Source: Bacteroidales bacterium
Lineage (GTDB): Bacteria > Bacteroidota > Bacteroidia > Bacteroidales > WCHB1-69
DNA: 26,789 nt
Assembly: GCA_031266895.1 (NCBI GenBank)
Contig: JAISAD010000064.1
Coordinates: forward strand, 1 to 26,789
Reading direction: 5' to 3'
A program made the position numbers and the translations under genes. Of the stretch, positions 1 through 8,732 are shown one piece after another. The first letter of the stretch is position 1; each line of letters starts with the position of its first letter. Under the pieces are notes generated by a model. That model was not told where the DNA came from, did not search any database, and saw only the letters and a list, made by a program, of their open reading frames with translations.

Positions 1-2129
1 GAAATGGCTCTTTTATCATCAACAATATTCCAGACGGACGCTATGTTTTGACAATCAATTTTTATTGTTATGAACCCTATTTCGATAGCGTGATTATAAA
101 AGGGAATACGCTGACTCAACGAATTATGCTTATTCCTTCTAAAACAATGCTTGATGCTGTGCAGGTGAGTGGCGAAGCGCAGCAGCGTGTACAGGAGCCG
201 CGCGTGTCGGTGATGACGGTTACGCCCAAAGAGATGACTAAAATGCCCTCTATCGGTGGACAACCCGATTTTGCACAGTATTTGCAGGTATTGCCCGGTG
301 TGGTTTCTACCGGCGATCAGGGCGGCCAGCTTTACATTAGAGGCGGTACGCCGGCGCAAAATTTGGTGCTGCTTGACGGCATGCTCATTTTCAGTCCGTT
401 TCATTCTATTGGACTCTTCTCTGTGTTTGATGTTGATATAATTAGCATGGCCGATGTCTATACCGGCGGCTTCGGCGCAGAATATGGAGGGAGAACATCT
501 TCCGTAATGGATGTGCGTACACGTGACGGTAATAAACGACAACTGTCGGGAAATATAGGCATCAATACTTTCGGCGCAAAAATGCTGCTGGAAGGGCCAC
601 TTGTAAAACTTAAAGAAAACCGAAACACCTCTTTATCATTTCTGCTTTCGGCCAAAGGTTCTTTTTTGGAATATTCGACTAAATTGCTCTATCCTTATGT
701 AAAACAAGGTCTTCCATATAATTATATGGACTATTACGCCAAAATTTCGCTTGCTGCCAAAGGAGGCACCAAATGGAACCTTTTTGGCTATTATTTTGAC
801 GATCAGGTGAATTACAGTGATGTGGCTGCCTACAAGTGGACTAATTTGGGTGTCGGCACCAATTTCCTGATTGTGCCCGGTCAGGTCCCTATGACCATTG
901 ACGGTTCGGTAACCTTTTCTTACTACACAACAGGTCTTGAGGATAAACTCTTTTTTCCTAAACAAAGCACTCTGCGCGGCTTCACGGCCAATATGAATTT
1001 CAGCTATTTTGTAGGACGTAGCGTTTTTAAGGTAGGTTTCGATCTGCTTGGCTACAAAACGATATATCAGTACTACAACAGTGCCAGAGAAAAATTTACT
1101 CCCGAAGACAATACTACCGACCTTGGCCTCTACGTGAAGTATAAATATAATTTCAAGGACAAATTACTGATTGAACCCAGTTTTCGACTGCAATATTACG
1201 CCTCGTTATCGGCTGTTTCGCCTGAACCGCGCATTGCTGTTAAATACAATATTACCAATAAAATACGATTAAAATTGGCTGGAGGTCTCTATTCTCAAAA
1301 TTATGTTGCTATCTCTTCCGACCAGGATGTGGTAAACCTTTTCTATGGCTTTTTATCAAGTCCTGAGGATATGCCTGTCAGTTTTGACGGGAAAGAAATA
1401 AATCGCAACCTGCAAAAAGCACAGCATGCTATTTTAGGCTTGGAAATAGACGTTTTACGCTATACTTCAATCAATATAGAGGGATTTTTTAAGAATTTTT
1501 CGCAACTTATCTCCCCAAATCGCTATCAACTGTTTGACAACACTTCGACCAACAATGCTATGCCAGACTACCTGCGCCGCGATTATATGTGGGAAAAAGG
1601 AATGGCCTATGGGAGCGACATTACTGTAAAGTTTGAGTATAAAAGTTTCTATTTCTGGGCGGCTTACACTCTAAGTTGGACAACCCGTTACGACGGCCAA
1701 CAGCATTACAAGCCCCATTTCGACCGGCGTCATAACCTCAACATTCTTCTCTCGTATGCTTGTGGTAAACGCAAAAGCTGGCAATTCGATGTTCGTTGGA
1801 ACTACGGAAGCGGCTTCCCGTTTACCCAAACACAAGTTTTTTATCCACTCTACACTTTTCCACAAATCAACAGTAACTATGTGAACGACAATGAAACGCT
1901 TAGCTTTCTCTTGGGAGATCTGAATCAGGGGCAATTGCCGGCTTATCACCGGCTGGATGTCAGTGCAAAAAAGAAATTCTTTCTTGGAAAACGGCACACC
2001 CTTGAATTGGCCTTGTCGGCTACCAATGTTTACAACTACAGTAATGTATTTTATGTTAATCGTATTACAAACAAGGTCATTTATCAACTCCCCATACTCT
2101 ATAATTTTGGCATATCCTGGCATTTTTAA
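1..2129 (+). CDS. TonB-dependent outer-membrane receptor, 5' end missing
   Basis: The gene enters from the left edge; the frame is open from base 3 and gives 708 residues without a start. The first ~35 residues (IPDGRYVLTI, then SVIIKGNTLTQRIMLIP) look like the end of a carboxypeptidase-D-like regulatory domain, common at the N-terminus of Bacteroidetes receptors. A plug domain follows, with LQVLPGVVS, LYIRGGTPAQNLVLLDG and a GGFGAEYGGRTSSVMDV segment. The rest alternates aromatic and polar residues like a 22-strand beta-barrel and ends in the aromatic-rich NFGISWHF, a typical outer-membrane insertion signal. Such receptors import substrates using TonB-ExbBD energy. The substrate cannot be read here, and no SusD-like partner follows; the next gene is a tRNA. 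The first in-window start codon (TTG at 48) is internal to the domain and is not a credible start. Confidence 0.93.
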   Translation, partial: NGSFIINNIPDGRYVLTINFYCYEPYFDSVIIKGNTLTQRIMLIPSKTMLDAVQVSGEAQQRVQEPRVSVMTVTPKEMTKMPSIGGQPDFAQYLQVLPGVVSTGDQGGQLYIRGGTPAQNLVLLDGMLIFSPFHSIGLFSVFDVDIISMADVYTGGFGAEYGGRTSSVMDVRTRDGNKRQLSGNIGINTFGAKMLLEGPLVKLKENRNTSLSFLLSAKGSFLEYSTKLLYPYVKQGLPYNYMDYYAKISLAAKGGTKWNLFGYYFDDQVNYSDVAAYKWTNLGVGTNFLIVPGQVPMTIDGSVTFSYYTTGLEDKLFFPKQSTLRGFTANMNFSYFVGRSVFKVGFDLLGYKTIYQYYNSAREKFTPEDNTTDLGLYVKYKYNFKDKLLIEPSFRLQYYASLSAVSPEPRIAVKYNITNKIRLKLAGGLYSQNYVAISSDQDVVNLFYGFLSSPEDMPVSFDGKEINRNLQKAQHAILGLEIDVLRYTSINIEGFFKNFSQLISPNRYQLFDNTSTNNAMPDYLRRDYMWEKGMAYGSDITVKFEYKSFYFWAAYTLSWTTRYDGQQHYKPHFDRRHNLNILLSYACGKRKSWQFDVRWNYGSGFPFTQTQVFYPLYTFPQINSNYVNDNETLSFLLGDLNQGQLPAYHRLDVSAKKKFFLGKRHTLELALSATNVYNYSNVFYVNRITNKVIYQLPILYNFGISWHF

Positions 2130-2223
2130 GTACGTTAATGCCTAATTCATGAGAATGTATGATGTTAAATAACAATAGATTATAATAAAATCGAAGCAAA
2201 ACACTTTTTTTTTTCGCAATCCC

Positions 2224-2253
2224 TTGCCAAAATGAAAAAAAGTTGTATTTTTG
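2224..2253 (+). promoter_or_regulatory. Promoter of the tRNA-Asp gene
   Basis: TTG at 2224-2226, a 19-base spacer and TATTTTTG at 2246-2253 match the Bacteroidetes sigma factor consensus (TTG / TAnnTTTG). The tRNA begins 25 bases after the -7 element. Confidence 0.7.
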
Positions 2254-2278
2254 CATCCTCAAAAATTAAGAACAATCT

Positions 2279-2353
2279 GGTGTGGTAGTTCAGTTTGGTT
2301 AGAATACGTGCCTGTCACGCACGGGGTCGCGGGTTCGAGTCCCGTCCGCACCG
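2279..2353 (+). tRNA. tRNA-Asp (GTC)
   Basis: A complete cloverleaf can be drawn. The acceptor stem GGTGTGG pairs with CCGCACC (2346-2352) with one T-G pair, followed by discriminator G at 2353. The anticodon stem CGTGC (2307-2311) pairs with GCACG (2319-2323) around a 7-base loop with anticodon GTC at 2314-2316. The T arm carries GGTTCGAGTCC. CCA is not encoded. Confidence 0.97.
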
Positions 2354-2358
2354 CGAAC

Positions 2359-2394
2359 AGGGGTAATCATGGTAAAATTGTTACCCCTTTTTTT
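2359..2394 (+). terminator. Rho-independent terminator after tRNA-Asp
   Basis: AGGGGTAA (2359-2366) pairs perfectly with TTACCCCT (2381-2388) and runs directly into a T tract. It lies six bases after the tRNA. Confidence 0.85.
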
Positions 2395-2404
2395 ATTGTC
2401 ATTC

Positions 2405-2435
2405 TTGCTTTAAAAGCGTTAATTATTTATCTTTG
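2405..2435 (+). promoter_or_regulatory. Promoter of nfo
   Basis: TTG at 2405-2407, a 20-base spacer and TATCTTTG at 2428-2435, ahead of the nfo start at 2495. It sits just after the tRNA-Asp terminator, so nfo and the ABC-F gene behind it appear to be an independent transcription unit. Confidence 0.6.
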
Positions 2436-2494
2436 CAGCGCAAAAAGCGAGTAAAGTATAAATTTATTAAACAATAAAGGAGAAATATCTCACT

Positions 2495-3334
2495 ATGAAA
2501 TATTTAGGAGCACATGTGAGCGCTTCGGGCGGCGTAGAAAATGCCCCGTTGAATGCACAGGCTATTGGCGCTAACGCCTTTGCCCTGTTCACCAAAAACC
2601 AGCGTCAATGGAAATCGTCCGCCTTGACCCCTAAAAATATTGCACTCTTTAAAGAGAATTGTGAAAAGGCCGCTATTTTACCGCAACATATTTTGCCACA
2701 CGACAGCTATTTGATCAATTTGGGGCACCCTGAACCGGAATCGTTGCAAAAATCAAGGGAAGCGTTCCTTGATGAGATGCAGCGATGTGAACAATTGGGC
2801 TTGCAATTGCTTAATTTCCATCCGGGAAGCCATCTTAATCAAATCACGCTTGACCAGTGCTTGGGCACTATTGCCGAAACCATAAATATAACCTTGGCTA
2901 AGACCAAAGGGGTAACAGCTGTTATCGAAAATACGGCAGGACAAGGCAGTAACGTGGGTTTTAGTTTTGCACATATTGCACAGATAATCAGTAAGGTAGA
3001 AGATAAAAGCAGAATCGGCGTCTGTGTTGATACTTGTCATACCTACTCCGCCGGTTACGACTTGAAAAGTGAGACAGGCTATCAGAAAACATGGGCTGAG
3101 TTTGATGAAATTATTGGAATTAATTATTTGAAAAGCATACATTTAAATGATACAAAAAAGGAATATGGCAGCAGGGTAGATCGCCATGAGTCTATTGGAA
3201 AGGGTTTTTTGGGTATTGACTTTTTCAAGCGTTTTATGAAAGATCCCCGTTTCGACAATATCCCTGTCATTATGGAAACTCCGGACGAAACGCTCTGGAA
3301 ATCGGAAATTGAGTTGCTGCACAGTTTTGAATAA
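2495..3334 (+). CDS. nfo: Endonuclease IV (AP endonuclease)
   Basis: Endonuclease IV cuts the DNA backbone 5' of abasic sites and cleans blocked 3' ends in base excision repair. The 279-residue product matches the usual length. All nine metal ligands known from the E. coli enzyme are present at the same positions: H69, H109, E145, D179, H182, H216, D229, H231 and E261. They fall in the family motifs HDSYLINL, FHPGSH, IENTAGQG, CVDTCHTYSAGYD and HLNDTKKEYGSRVDRHESIG, so three zinc ions can be bound. AAAGGAGA lies 12 bases upstream of the ATG, one of the few Shine-Dalgarno-like sequences here. The stop is 11 bases before the ABC-F gene, suggesting one transcript. Confidence 0.98.
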   Translation: MKYLGAHVSASGGVENAPLNAQAIGANAFALFTKNQRQWKSSALTPKNIALFKENCEKAAILPQHILPHDSYLINLGHPEPESLQKSREAFLDEMQRCEQLGLQLLNFHPGSHLNQITLDQCLGTIAETINITLAKTKGVTAVIENTAGQGSNVGFSFAHIAQIISKVEDKSRIGVCVDTCHTYSAGYDLKSETGYQKTWAEFDEIIGINYLKSIHLNDTKKEYGSRVDRHESIGKGFLGIDFFKRFMKDPRFDNIPVIMETPDETLWKSEIELLHSFE

Positions 3335-3345
3335 CGAAATCATTG

Positions 3346-5235
3346 ATGAATTACCTGAGTGTTGAAAAACTATCGAGATCGATAGGCGAAAAATTGCTTT
3401 TTGATCAAATTACATTTGGTATTGAGAAAGGGGATAAAACTGCCCTGATTGCCCGAAATGGAGCCGGAAAAAGCACCCTGCTTAATATTATAGCCGGCTT
3501 GGAAAGCGCTGACAGTGGCGAGGTGGTTTTTCGAAACAATATTACCGTGTCGTATCTGCCGCAAGTGGACAGTTTTTCTGACAACTTTTCGATTATTGAT
3601 ACCATTTTTGATACACAGACACCTGTAATTCAAGCAATCAAAGAATATGAGATAGCTTTATCGCTCAGCCAGCATGCCAACTCTTCCAACCTGCAGAGAC
3701 GATTGCACCAGGCAATAGAGGAGATGGATAGGCTTGATGCGTGGAATTTTGAGTTTCGCGCTAAGGAAATTTTGTCGCGTTTTGGTATTGACGATATTTT
3801 TAAAAATATGGGCGAATTGTCGGGCGGACAGCGCAAAAAGACAGCATTAGCTAAAACGCTCATAGCCAAGACTGATCTTCTAATTTTGGATGAGCCAACC
3901 AATCACCTTGATATAGAGATGATTGAATGGCTTGAAGAGTATCTTTCCTCCTCCAACACAACTCTTCTTATGGTTACGCACGATCGATATTTTTTAGATC
4001 AAGTGTGTAACAATATTATTGAACTGGATAATCATACATTATACTCATACAAAGGAAAATATGACTATTTCCTGGAAAAAAAGGCTGAGCGGCTGGCTAA
4101 TGCCGTTGCTGAGCATGCAAAAATTCGACAACTCTACCATGCCGAACTGGCTTGGATTCATACTTCGCCCCAAGCTCGTACTACCAAGGCCAAAGCCCGT
4201 ATTCAGTCGTTTGAGCAATTAAAAGAGAGAACTACCCAAGAACGTGAGGCTAAAGCAGAAGGGTTTCAGGTGAAAACGGAACGAATTGGAAATAAAATAT
4301 TGGAGATCAATAATTTGGATTTTTCTTATGATGATAATGTACTGTTAAATGATTTTTCTTACATTTTTAAAAAGGGAGAAAAATGCGGCATTGTGGGCAA
4401 AAACGGCAGCGGAAAAAGCACTTTGCTTAAGCTGATTATGGGCGAAATTAAAGCTGACGGCGGTAAAATCACGCCCGGTCTAACTATCCAATTCGGTTAT
4501 TTTGCACAGGATGGACTTCCTTTTGCCGGTAATAAGCGGGTCATTGAACTGGTGAAAGAACAGGCTGAGGTTATTCGTATGGAAAATGGAAACTATGTTG
4601 GAGCTTCTCAATTTCTTAATTATTTTGGCTTTAAATATGACCAGCAATACACGTATTATGAGGATCTTAGTGGTGGGGAAAGACGTAAACTGCACTTGTT
4701 GATTACATTGCTTAAAAATCCTAATTTTCTCATTCTTGATGAACCTACTAATGATTTCGACATTGATACGCTTAATCTGCTGGAAGATTTTCTTTACCAC
4801 TATAAAGGATGCTTATTGGTGGTGTCGCATGACCGCTGGTTTATGGACAAATTGGTAGATCATATCTTTATTTTCGAGGGGAGCGGTAAAATCAAAGACC
4901 ATTATGGCAACTATACCGAGTATAGATTAGCGGCGCGGAAAGCGTTGCATATAGCTAAACAGCAACATAAAAGCAAAATGGCTGCTATACAGTCCACCCC
5001 ATCGGCTAAGCCGGTTTCAAACAGGCGCACTTTTAAAGAGAATCAGGAACTTGAACATTTAGAAATTGAAATTGGGCAACTGGAAGAAGAAAAGCGTGCG
5101 CTCATTACTCGCTTTGACAGCGGCAATGGAAGCGCCGAAGAGTTGCTTTTGTGGAGTAGCCGCTATCGAATTGTAGATGAAGAGCTTGAAATAAAAACCG
5201 TGCGATGGATAGAGTTAAGTGAGAAAGAAGGGTAG
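3346..5235 (+). CDS. uup: Uup-like ABC-F family ATPase
   Basis: This soluble ABC protein has two nucleotide-binding domains and no membrane segment, as in the ribosome-associated ABC-F family. Domain 1 has Walker A ARNGAGKST (36-44), signature LSGGQRKK (158-165) and LILDEPTNHLD (179-189). Domain 2 has GKNGSGKST (351-359), LSGGERRK (441-448) and LILDEPTNDFD (462-472). The linker contains RTTKAKARIQ (278-287), and the C-terminus (about 560-629) is charged and coiled-coil-like. The TNDFD motif, the linker and the 629-residue length point to Uup rather than EttA. The first Walker A begins with Ala instead of the usual Gly. I chose the ATG at 3346 over the TTG one codon earlier because the family begins close to MNYLSVEKLS. 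It follows nfo by 11 bases, probably as an operon. Confidence 0.93.
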   Translation: MNYLSVEKLSRSIGEKLLFDQITFGIEKGDKTALIARNGAGKSTLLNIIAGLESADSGEVVFRNNITVSYLPQVDSFSDNFSIIDTIFDTQTPVIQAIKEYEIALSLSQHANSSNLQRRLHQAIEEMDRLDAWNFEFRAKEILSRFGIDDIFKNMGELSGGQRKKTALAKTLIAKTDLLILDEPTNHLDIEMIEWLEEYLSSSNTTLLMVTHDRYFLDQVCNNIIELDNHTLYSYKGKYDYFLEKKAERLANAVAEHAKIRQLYHAELAWIHTSPQARTTKAKARIQSFEQLKERTTQEREAKAEGFQVKTERIGNKILEINNLDFSYDDNVLLNDFSYIFKKGEKCGIVGKNGSGKSTLLKLIMGEIKADGGKITPGLTIQFGYFAQDGLPFAGNKRVIELVKEQAEVIRMENGNYVGASQFLNYFGFKYDQQYTYYEDLSGGERRKLHLLITLLKNPNFLILDEPTNDFDIDTLNLLEDFLYHYKGCLLVVSHDRWFMDKLVDHIFIFEGSGKIKDHYGNYTEYRLAARKALHIAKQQHKSKMAAIQSTPSAKPVSNRRTFKENQELEHLEIEIGQLEEEKRALITRFDSGNGSAEELLLWSSRYRIVDEELEIKTVRWIELSEKEG

Positions 5236-5248
5236 TGCTTAAAAACAG

Positions 5249-5256
5249 TAATTTTG
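5249..5256 (+). promoter_or_regulatory. Possible -7 element of rsmE
   Basis: TAATTTTG fits TAnnTTTG and lies 38 bases before the rsmE ATG. No TTG is seen at the expected -33 distance, so readthrough from the ABC-F gene is also possible. Confidence 0.4.
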
Positions 5257-5293
5257 CAAAATTAAAAAAGATATAATATTGTAAACAGGAATC

Positions 5294-6001
5294 ATGCAAT
5301 TTTTTTACCACAGCAATTTAAATGCCGATAATTTTATACTCTCATCCGAAGAGTCGAAGCATTGTGCCAAAGCATTACGCAAAAGCGCCGGCTCATACAT
5401 TTTTGTTACGGACGGACGGGGTACATTAATTAAAGGGGAACTTTTATCTGTTTATGTGGAGGCTTGTACAGTGCAGGTTGTAGAAAGAATGGAAAATTAT
5501 GGTCTGCGTGAGCGTACTTTGCATCTTGGAGTAGCACCCACCAAAAATCCCAATCGTATGGAGTGGCTGGTAGAAAAATGTGTGGAAATCGGAATTGAGC
5601 AAATTTCATTTGTGCGATGTGCACATTCCGAACGTCCGCACCTTGACCTGAACCGTATGGAGCGCCTTGCCGTATCCGCAATGAAACAATCTAATACGAC
5701 ATGGTTGCCAAAAATGGAAGCGATTGATTTTCAACAATTTATTAAGAATTATGGAGATTCTGATGCCGATAAATTAATCGCATGGTGCGACGATAAAAAC
5801 AATCAACAATTGATAAACTATCCCTTAAAAAGCGATAAAATTATTCTGCTCGTTGGACCTGAGGGCGACTTCAGCAAGGAAGAGATAGCTCAATGTAGTC
5901 AATGTCAATTTACCGAAATCAAATTGGGAAACCGTCGTCTCCGTACAGAAACTGCTGCTCTTTACGGATGCGTGATTTTGGCGGGGAAGTTTCTTAATTG
6001 A
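5294..6001 (+). CDS. rsmE: 16S rRNA (uracil1498-N3)-methyltransferase RsmE
   Basis: RsmE methylates U1498 of 16S rRNA in the assembled 30S subunit using S-adenosylmethionine. The 235-residue product shows the family marks. An N-terminal PUA-like part carries KHCAKALR (22-29). The SPOUT/trefoil-knot domain carries VGPEGDFSKEEI (187-198) and LGNRRLRTETAA (211-222). The second motif has GNRR where many proteobacterial members have GPRV; the knot residues LRTETA are intact. The ATG at 5294 has AGGA nearby. The gene begins 58 bases after the ABC-F gene on the same strand and could be co-transcribed or driven by the element at 5249. Confidence 0.95.
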   Translation: MQFFYHSNLNADNFILSSEESKHCAKALRKSAGSYIFVTDGRGTLIKGELLSVYVEACTVQVVERMENYGLRERTLHLGVAPTKNPNRMEWLVEKCVEIGIEQISFVRCAHSERPHLDLNRMERLAVSAMKQSNTTWLPKMEAIDFQQFIKNYGDSDADKLIAWCDDKNNQQLINYPLKSDKIILLVGPEGDFSKEEIAQCSQCQFTEIKLGNRRLRTETAALYGCVILAGKFLN

Positions 6002-6080
6002 CAGACCATATATACAGCGCTCAATCAGGGTTAATAACAGGCGTTCCGCGTCTGGCGGAAGAATTTGCAGACCACAATCT

Positions 6081-6110
6081 AAAAAGAATAGCAGTTAATT
6101 TTAACTGCTA
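6081..6110 (-). terminator. Rho-independent terminator of tRNA-Glu
   Basis: TAGCAGTTAA (6089-6098) and TTAACTGCTA (6101-6110) form a perfect 10-bp inverted repeat. On the minus strand it is followed by TTCTTTTT. It lies 26 bases beyond the 3' end of tRNA-Glu. Confidence 0.75.
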
Positions 6111-6136
6111 CCCCACCTTATAATTATTCATATCTG

Positions 6137-6211
6137 TACCGCGTAGGGGATTCGAACCCCTGATTTCAAGGATGAAAACCTTGCGTCCTAGGCCGACTAG
6201 ACGAACGCGGC
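6137..6211 (-). tRNA. tRNA-Glu (TTC)
   Basis: Read on the minus strand, GCCGCGT pairs with ACGCGGT as the acceptor stem (one G-U pair), with discriminator A at 6137. The anticodon stem CAAGG/CCTTG encloses loop TTTTCAT, giving anticodon TTC (plus-strand GAA at 6174-6176). The T arm is GGGGTTCGAATCCCC. CCA is not encoded. Confidence 0.97.
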
Positions 6212-6231
6212 TTTCTTTTTTAAGGCGGGTG

Positions 6232-6262
6232 CAAAGATACACTTTTTTTAGATACCAGGCAA
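6232..6262 (-). promoter_or_regulatory. Promoter of tRNA-Glu
   Basis: On the minus strand: TTG (6262-6260), a 20-base spacer, then TATCTTTG (6239-6232), about 20 bases before the tRNA 5' end. It lies in the gap after the upstream gene that ends at 6280. Confidence 0.65.
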
Positions 6263-6279
6263 TTGTGTCGTGATTTTTT

Positions 6280-6960
6280 TTAAAGAACCTCCGGATTATC
6301 TTTTTCAAATCTGAAACCCAAGCGTTTAGCCGTTTTGGAAATCATGTTTTGTCCCTCAATTTGTATCATTTCCGAGAGAGTCATTTTGATTGTTTCTTCA
6401 AAATTTGGAACCAAAAGATCAAAATTTACGCAATAGCGAATGGCACAATGGAGAATATTGCGTGCTACATCTTTAGTAAATTCGTTTTCACTGAAGTTGT
6501 TAAGAATTTGCGCCAGCTCCTTTTTCCCCTCTACAAAATAGTGCCGATCTTTGTTAATGAGAATACGCCCTATCATATAGCCTTCATCATTAATGCGGTT
6601 ATATTTAAACGAGTCGCTGAGAAAGTTATACATCTTAATCATGCCGCAGTAGGAGCGTTCTTTATCTTCGCGAATATATTTGCTTTGCATGACCTGATGA
6701 GCACGTGGAAATTCAAATATATTAGTATGCATTAGCAAAATAAGCACATCACCGGCGAAACGTATCTGAGTTTCAAAATGATTTTTATTGTCCACCTGTA
6801 CCGTGATGGTTTCATGTTTGACGACATGTTGTTTTCTGAAATCATCCTCCAACTCTTGTGCCACTTCTTTGAAGACCTGCATTGCCTCTGAGGTAATGTC
6901 ATAAACCGACTGTTTAAGTTCTCCTTTGTTGATTAATAGATTAAAAAGTTCATTATTCAT
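6280..6960 (-). CDS. Conserved protein of unknown function
   Basis: I do not recognise this 226-residue protein. It is soluble, with no signal peptide or membrane segment, and rich in charged residues. The N-terminal ~50 residues (KQSVYDITSEAMQVFKEVA, then ELEDDFRKQH) look helical. The middle (TITVQVDNKNHFETQIRFAG) looks like paired beta strands. The C-terminal half is helical with several Cys (SYCGM; LHCAIRYCVNF). The ATG at 6960 is preferred over one 18 codons upstream because a TAAATTTG promoter element (6981-6988) lies between them, so the longer form would not be on the main transcript. The gene is alone, between a terminator on one side and the tRNA-Glu promoter on the other. Normal base composition suggests a core gene rather than a transferred one. 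Confidence 0.8.
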   Translation of the reverse strand: MNNELFNLLINKGELKQSVYDITSEAMQVFKEVAQELEDDFRKQHVVKHETITVQVDNKNHFETQIRFAGDVLILLMHTNIFEFPRAHQVMQSKYIREDKERSYCGMIKMYNFLSDSFKYNRINDEGYMIGRILINKDRHYFVEGKKELAQILNNFSENEFTKDVARNILHCAIRYCVNFDLLVPNFEETIKMTLSEMIQIEGQNMISKTAKRLGFRFEKDNPEVL

Positions 6961-6980
6961 CGTTATTGCTTTTTGGCTTG

Positions 6981-6988
6981 CAAATTTA
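6981..6988 (-). promoter_or_regulatory. -7 element of the unknown gene at 6280-6960
   Basis: TAAATTTG on the minus strand, about 20 bases before the chosen ATG. The nearest TTG (7014-7012) is 23 bases away, longer than usual. It supports the shorter start of the gene. Confidence 0.5.
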
Positions 6989-7063
6989 CATGAAATTTTC
7001 AAACTGCGTATCAACGATATAAAAAAATCAAGAGTTAAAGGGTTACATGATTGGGCTTAATAT

Positions 7064-7094
7064 AAAAAGCCGCTTATTTTATAAGCGGCTTTTT
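7064..7094 (-). terminator. Terminator of the COG2403 GTPase gene
   Basis: AAAAAGCCGCTTAT (7064-7077) and ATAAGCGGCTTTTT (7081-7094) form a perfect 14-bp stem with a 3-base loop and a T run on either strand. It lies 26 bases beyond the stop of the GTPase gene. The upstream neighbour is on the same strand, so only that gene needs it. Confidence 0.88.
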
Positions 7095-7119
7095 ATTAAT
7101 TAATCACAAAAATACAAAG

Positions 7120-8481
7120 TTATTTCATGGGTTTTGTCGGTTGTAATTTGAATTTTTTCACAAAATCAGTTAGCACATCTTCAAGAGTAGGTTTTCCGAT
7201 TTCCTGCAATTCATAGCCGATTTTTACTACCGGTTGTTTTACCTTGATAAAACGCGGCAAGTCAATAGGTGTCCCAATTACAACAGCATCGCAGGGAGTA
7301 TCGGCAATAGTTTTTTCGAGGTCTTTCATCTGTTGTTCGCCATAGCCCATAGCTGGCAACAGTGTGCCGATATTTGGATAGGTAGTAAACGTATTTTTCA
7401 GAGAACCTGCTAAGTAGGGTCTTGGGTCAACCAATTCAGCGCCATATTTCATAGCGGCGACCGTACCTGCACCGATTTTCATTTCGCCGTGTGTCAAAGT
7501 TGGGCCGTCTTCTACAACCAGCACTTTTTTGCCTTTCATCAGTTCGGGTTTGTCCACGGTCAATATGGAGGCTGCATCAATAATAGTTGCATTCGGATTG
7601 ATTTTTGCCAAATTGGCTCTTACTATATTGATATTTTCTAATGAAGCGGAATCAATTTTGTTTATTACAATAACATCAGCCATTCGGGCAACTACTTCGC
7701 CCGGATAGTAGCTCACTTCGGCGCCCGGACGCAATGGATCAGCCACACCGATAAAAAGATCAGGTGCATAGAATGGGAAGTCGTTGTTGCCACCATCCCA
7801 TAATACTACATCACAACCGTCGGGATCCTTTTCAGCTTCGCGGAGAATCGCTTCGTAATCTACACCGGCATAAATTACATTCCGTTTTGTAACCACATGA
7901 GGTTCATATTCTTCCATTTCTTCTATGGTGCAGTTATGCTTTTTCAGATCTTCAACGGCAGCAAAACGCTGTACTTTCTGTTTATTCAGATCGGGATCAT
8001 AAGGCATGGGATGACGCACTGCCACAACTCTTAAGCCCATTCCTACCAAATATTCGATAATTTTTCTGGAAGTTTGCGATTTACCGCAACCTGTGCGGGT
8101 AGCTCCAACAGCAATCACCGGTTTTGTAGATTTTACTTGCGTATATTTTGGTCCCATCAGAGTAAAATCGGCACCAGCGGCATTTACGATAGAACTGATA
8201 CCCATAACGTAGTTGTAAGGTTTATCACTGTAAGCAAATACACATTCATCCACATCGAATTTTTTAATCAATTCGGGCAGTTTACTTTCCGGATAAATTT
8301 GAATACCATTCGGATAAAGGTCTGTACCTGCCAATTCTTTAGGATAAATGCGGCTGTCAATACCTGGAATCTGTTCTGCAGTGAAAGCCACCACGTTGTA
8401 ATTCTTATTTCCTCTAAAATAGGTATTGAAGTTATGGAAATCTCTTCCCGCTGCTCCAATGATGATTACGTTTTTCTTCAT
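7120..8481 (-). CDS. Cyclic 2,3-diphosphoglycerate synthetase-like GTPase (COG2403)
   Basis: The 453-residue protein begins with a Rossmann-like segment (VIIIGAAGRDFHNFN, 5-19). A P-loop NTPase core follows: Walker A GATRTGCGKS (126-135), VLWDGGNND (226-234) and NKID (274-277), the last typical of GTPases. The motifs and length fit COG2403, whose named member is the archaeal cyclic 2,3-diphosphoglycerate synthetase, which closes a ring on 2,3-bisphosphoglycerate with ATP. Bacterial members are mostly uncharacterised, and that reaction is not established for them; only the fold and nucleotide binding are secure. No signal peptide, so cytoplasmic. The gene is transcribed alone, with its own promoter (8537-8567) and a strong terminator (7064-7094). 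No glycolytic or osmolyte gene lies beside it to indicate a role. Confidence 0.8.
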   Translation of the reverse strand: MKKNVIIIGAAGRDFHNFNTYFRGNKNYNVVAFTAEQIPGIDSRIYPKELAGTDLYPNGIQIYPESKLPELIKKFDVDECVFAYSDKPYNYVMGISSIVNAAGADFTLMGPKYTQVKSTKPVIAVGATRTGCGKSQTSRKIIEYLVGMGLRVVAVRHPMPYDPDLNKQKVQRFAAVEDLKKHNCTIEEMEEYEPHVVTKRNVIYAGVDYEAILREAEKDPDGCDVVLWDGGNNDFPFYAPDLFIGVADPLRPGAEVSYYPGEVVARMADVIVINKIDSASLENINIVRANLAKINPNATIIDAASILTVDKPELMKGKKVLVVEDGPTLTHGEMKIGAGTVAAMKYGAELVDPRPYLAGSLKNTFTTYPNIGTLLPAMGYGEQQMKDLEKTIADTPCDAVVIGTPIDLPRFIKVKQPVVKIGYELQEIGKPTLEDVLTDFVKKFKLQPTKPMK

Positions 8482-8536
8482 AGAATATTGAATTTAAATG
8501 ATTTATTATTTTTTTATTCTAACTGTTTTTTGGCTG

Positions 8537-8567
8537 CAAAGATACACGAAATTCCCAAATTATGCAA
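8537..8567 (-). promoter_or_regulatory. Promoter of the COG2403 GTPase gene
   Basis: On the minus strand: TTG (8567-8565), a 20-base spacer, TATCTTTG (8544-8537). This implies a leader of about 50 bases before the ATG at 8481. Confidence 0.65.
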
Positions 8568-8694
8568 GAGGGTGAAAATTCAGGAACTGAATCCGATCAC
8601 CTTATCGTCAATGTTCCTGTTTATACTCATGAGTTACGGCCTAAATTATGTAAAGTGGCTTTTCTTTAAAGAATCAACCCATTGTTAGCTAAAT

Positions 8695-8724
8695 TTGTGC
8701 ATTCCAAAATTTCATGTATTTTTG
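8695..8724 (+). promoter_or_regulatory. Promoter of lepA, abutting its start codon
   Basis: TTG (8695-8697), a 19-base spacer and TATTTTTG (8717-8724) give one of the best promoter matches in the window. Only eight bases separate it from the lepA ATG at 8733, so the transcript should start within a few bases of the start codon. Confidence 0.7.
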
Positions 8725-8732
8725 CAACTTGT

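Noticed and set aside
6044..6060. TTCCGC/GCGGAA hairpin after rsmE
   Set aside because: Six base pairs with no T tract; too weak to call a terminator.
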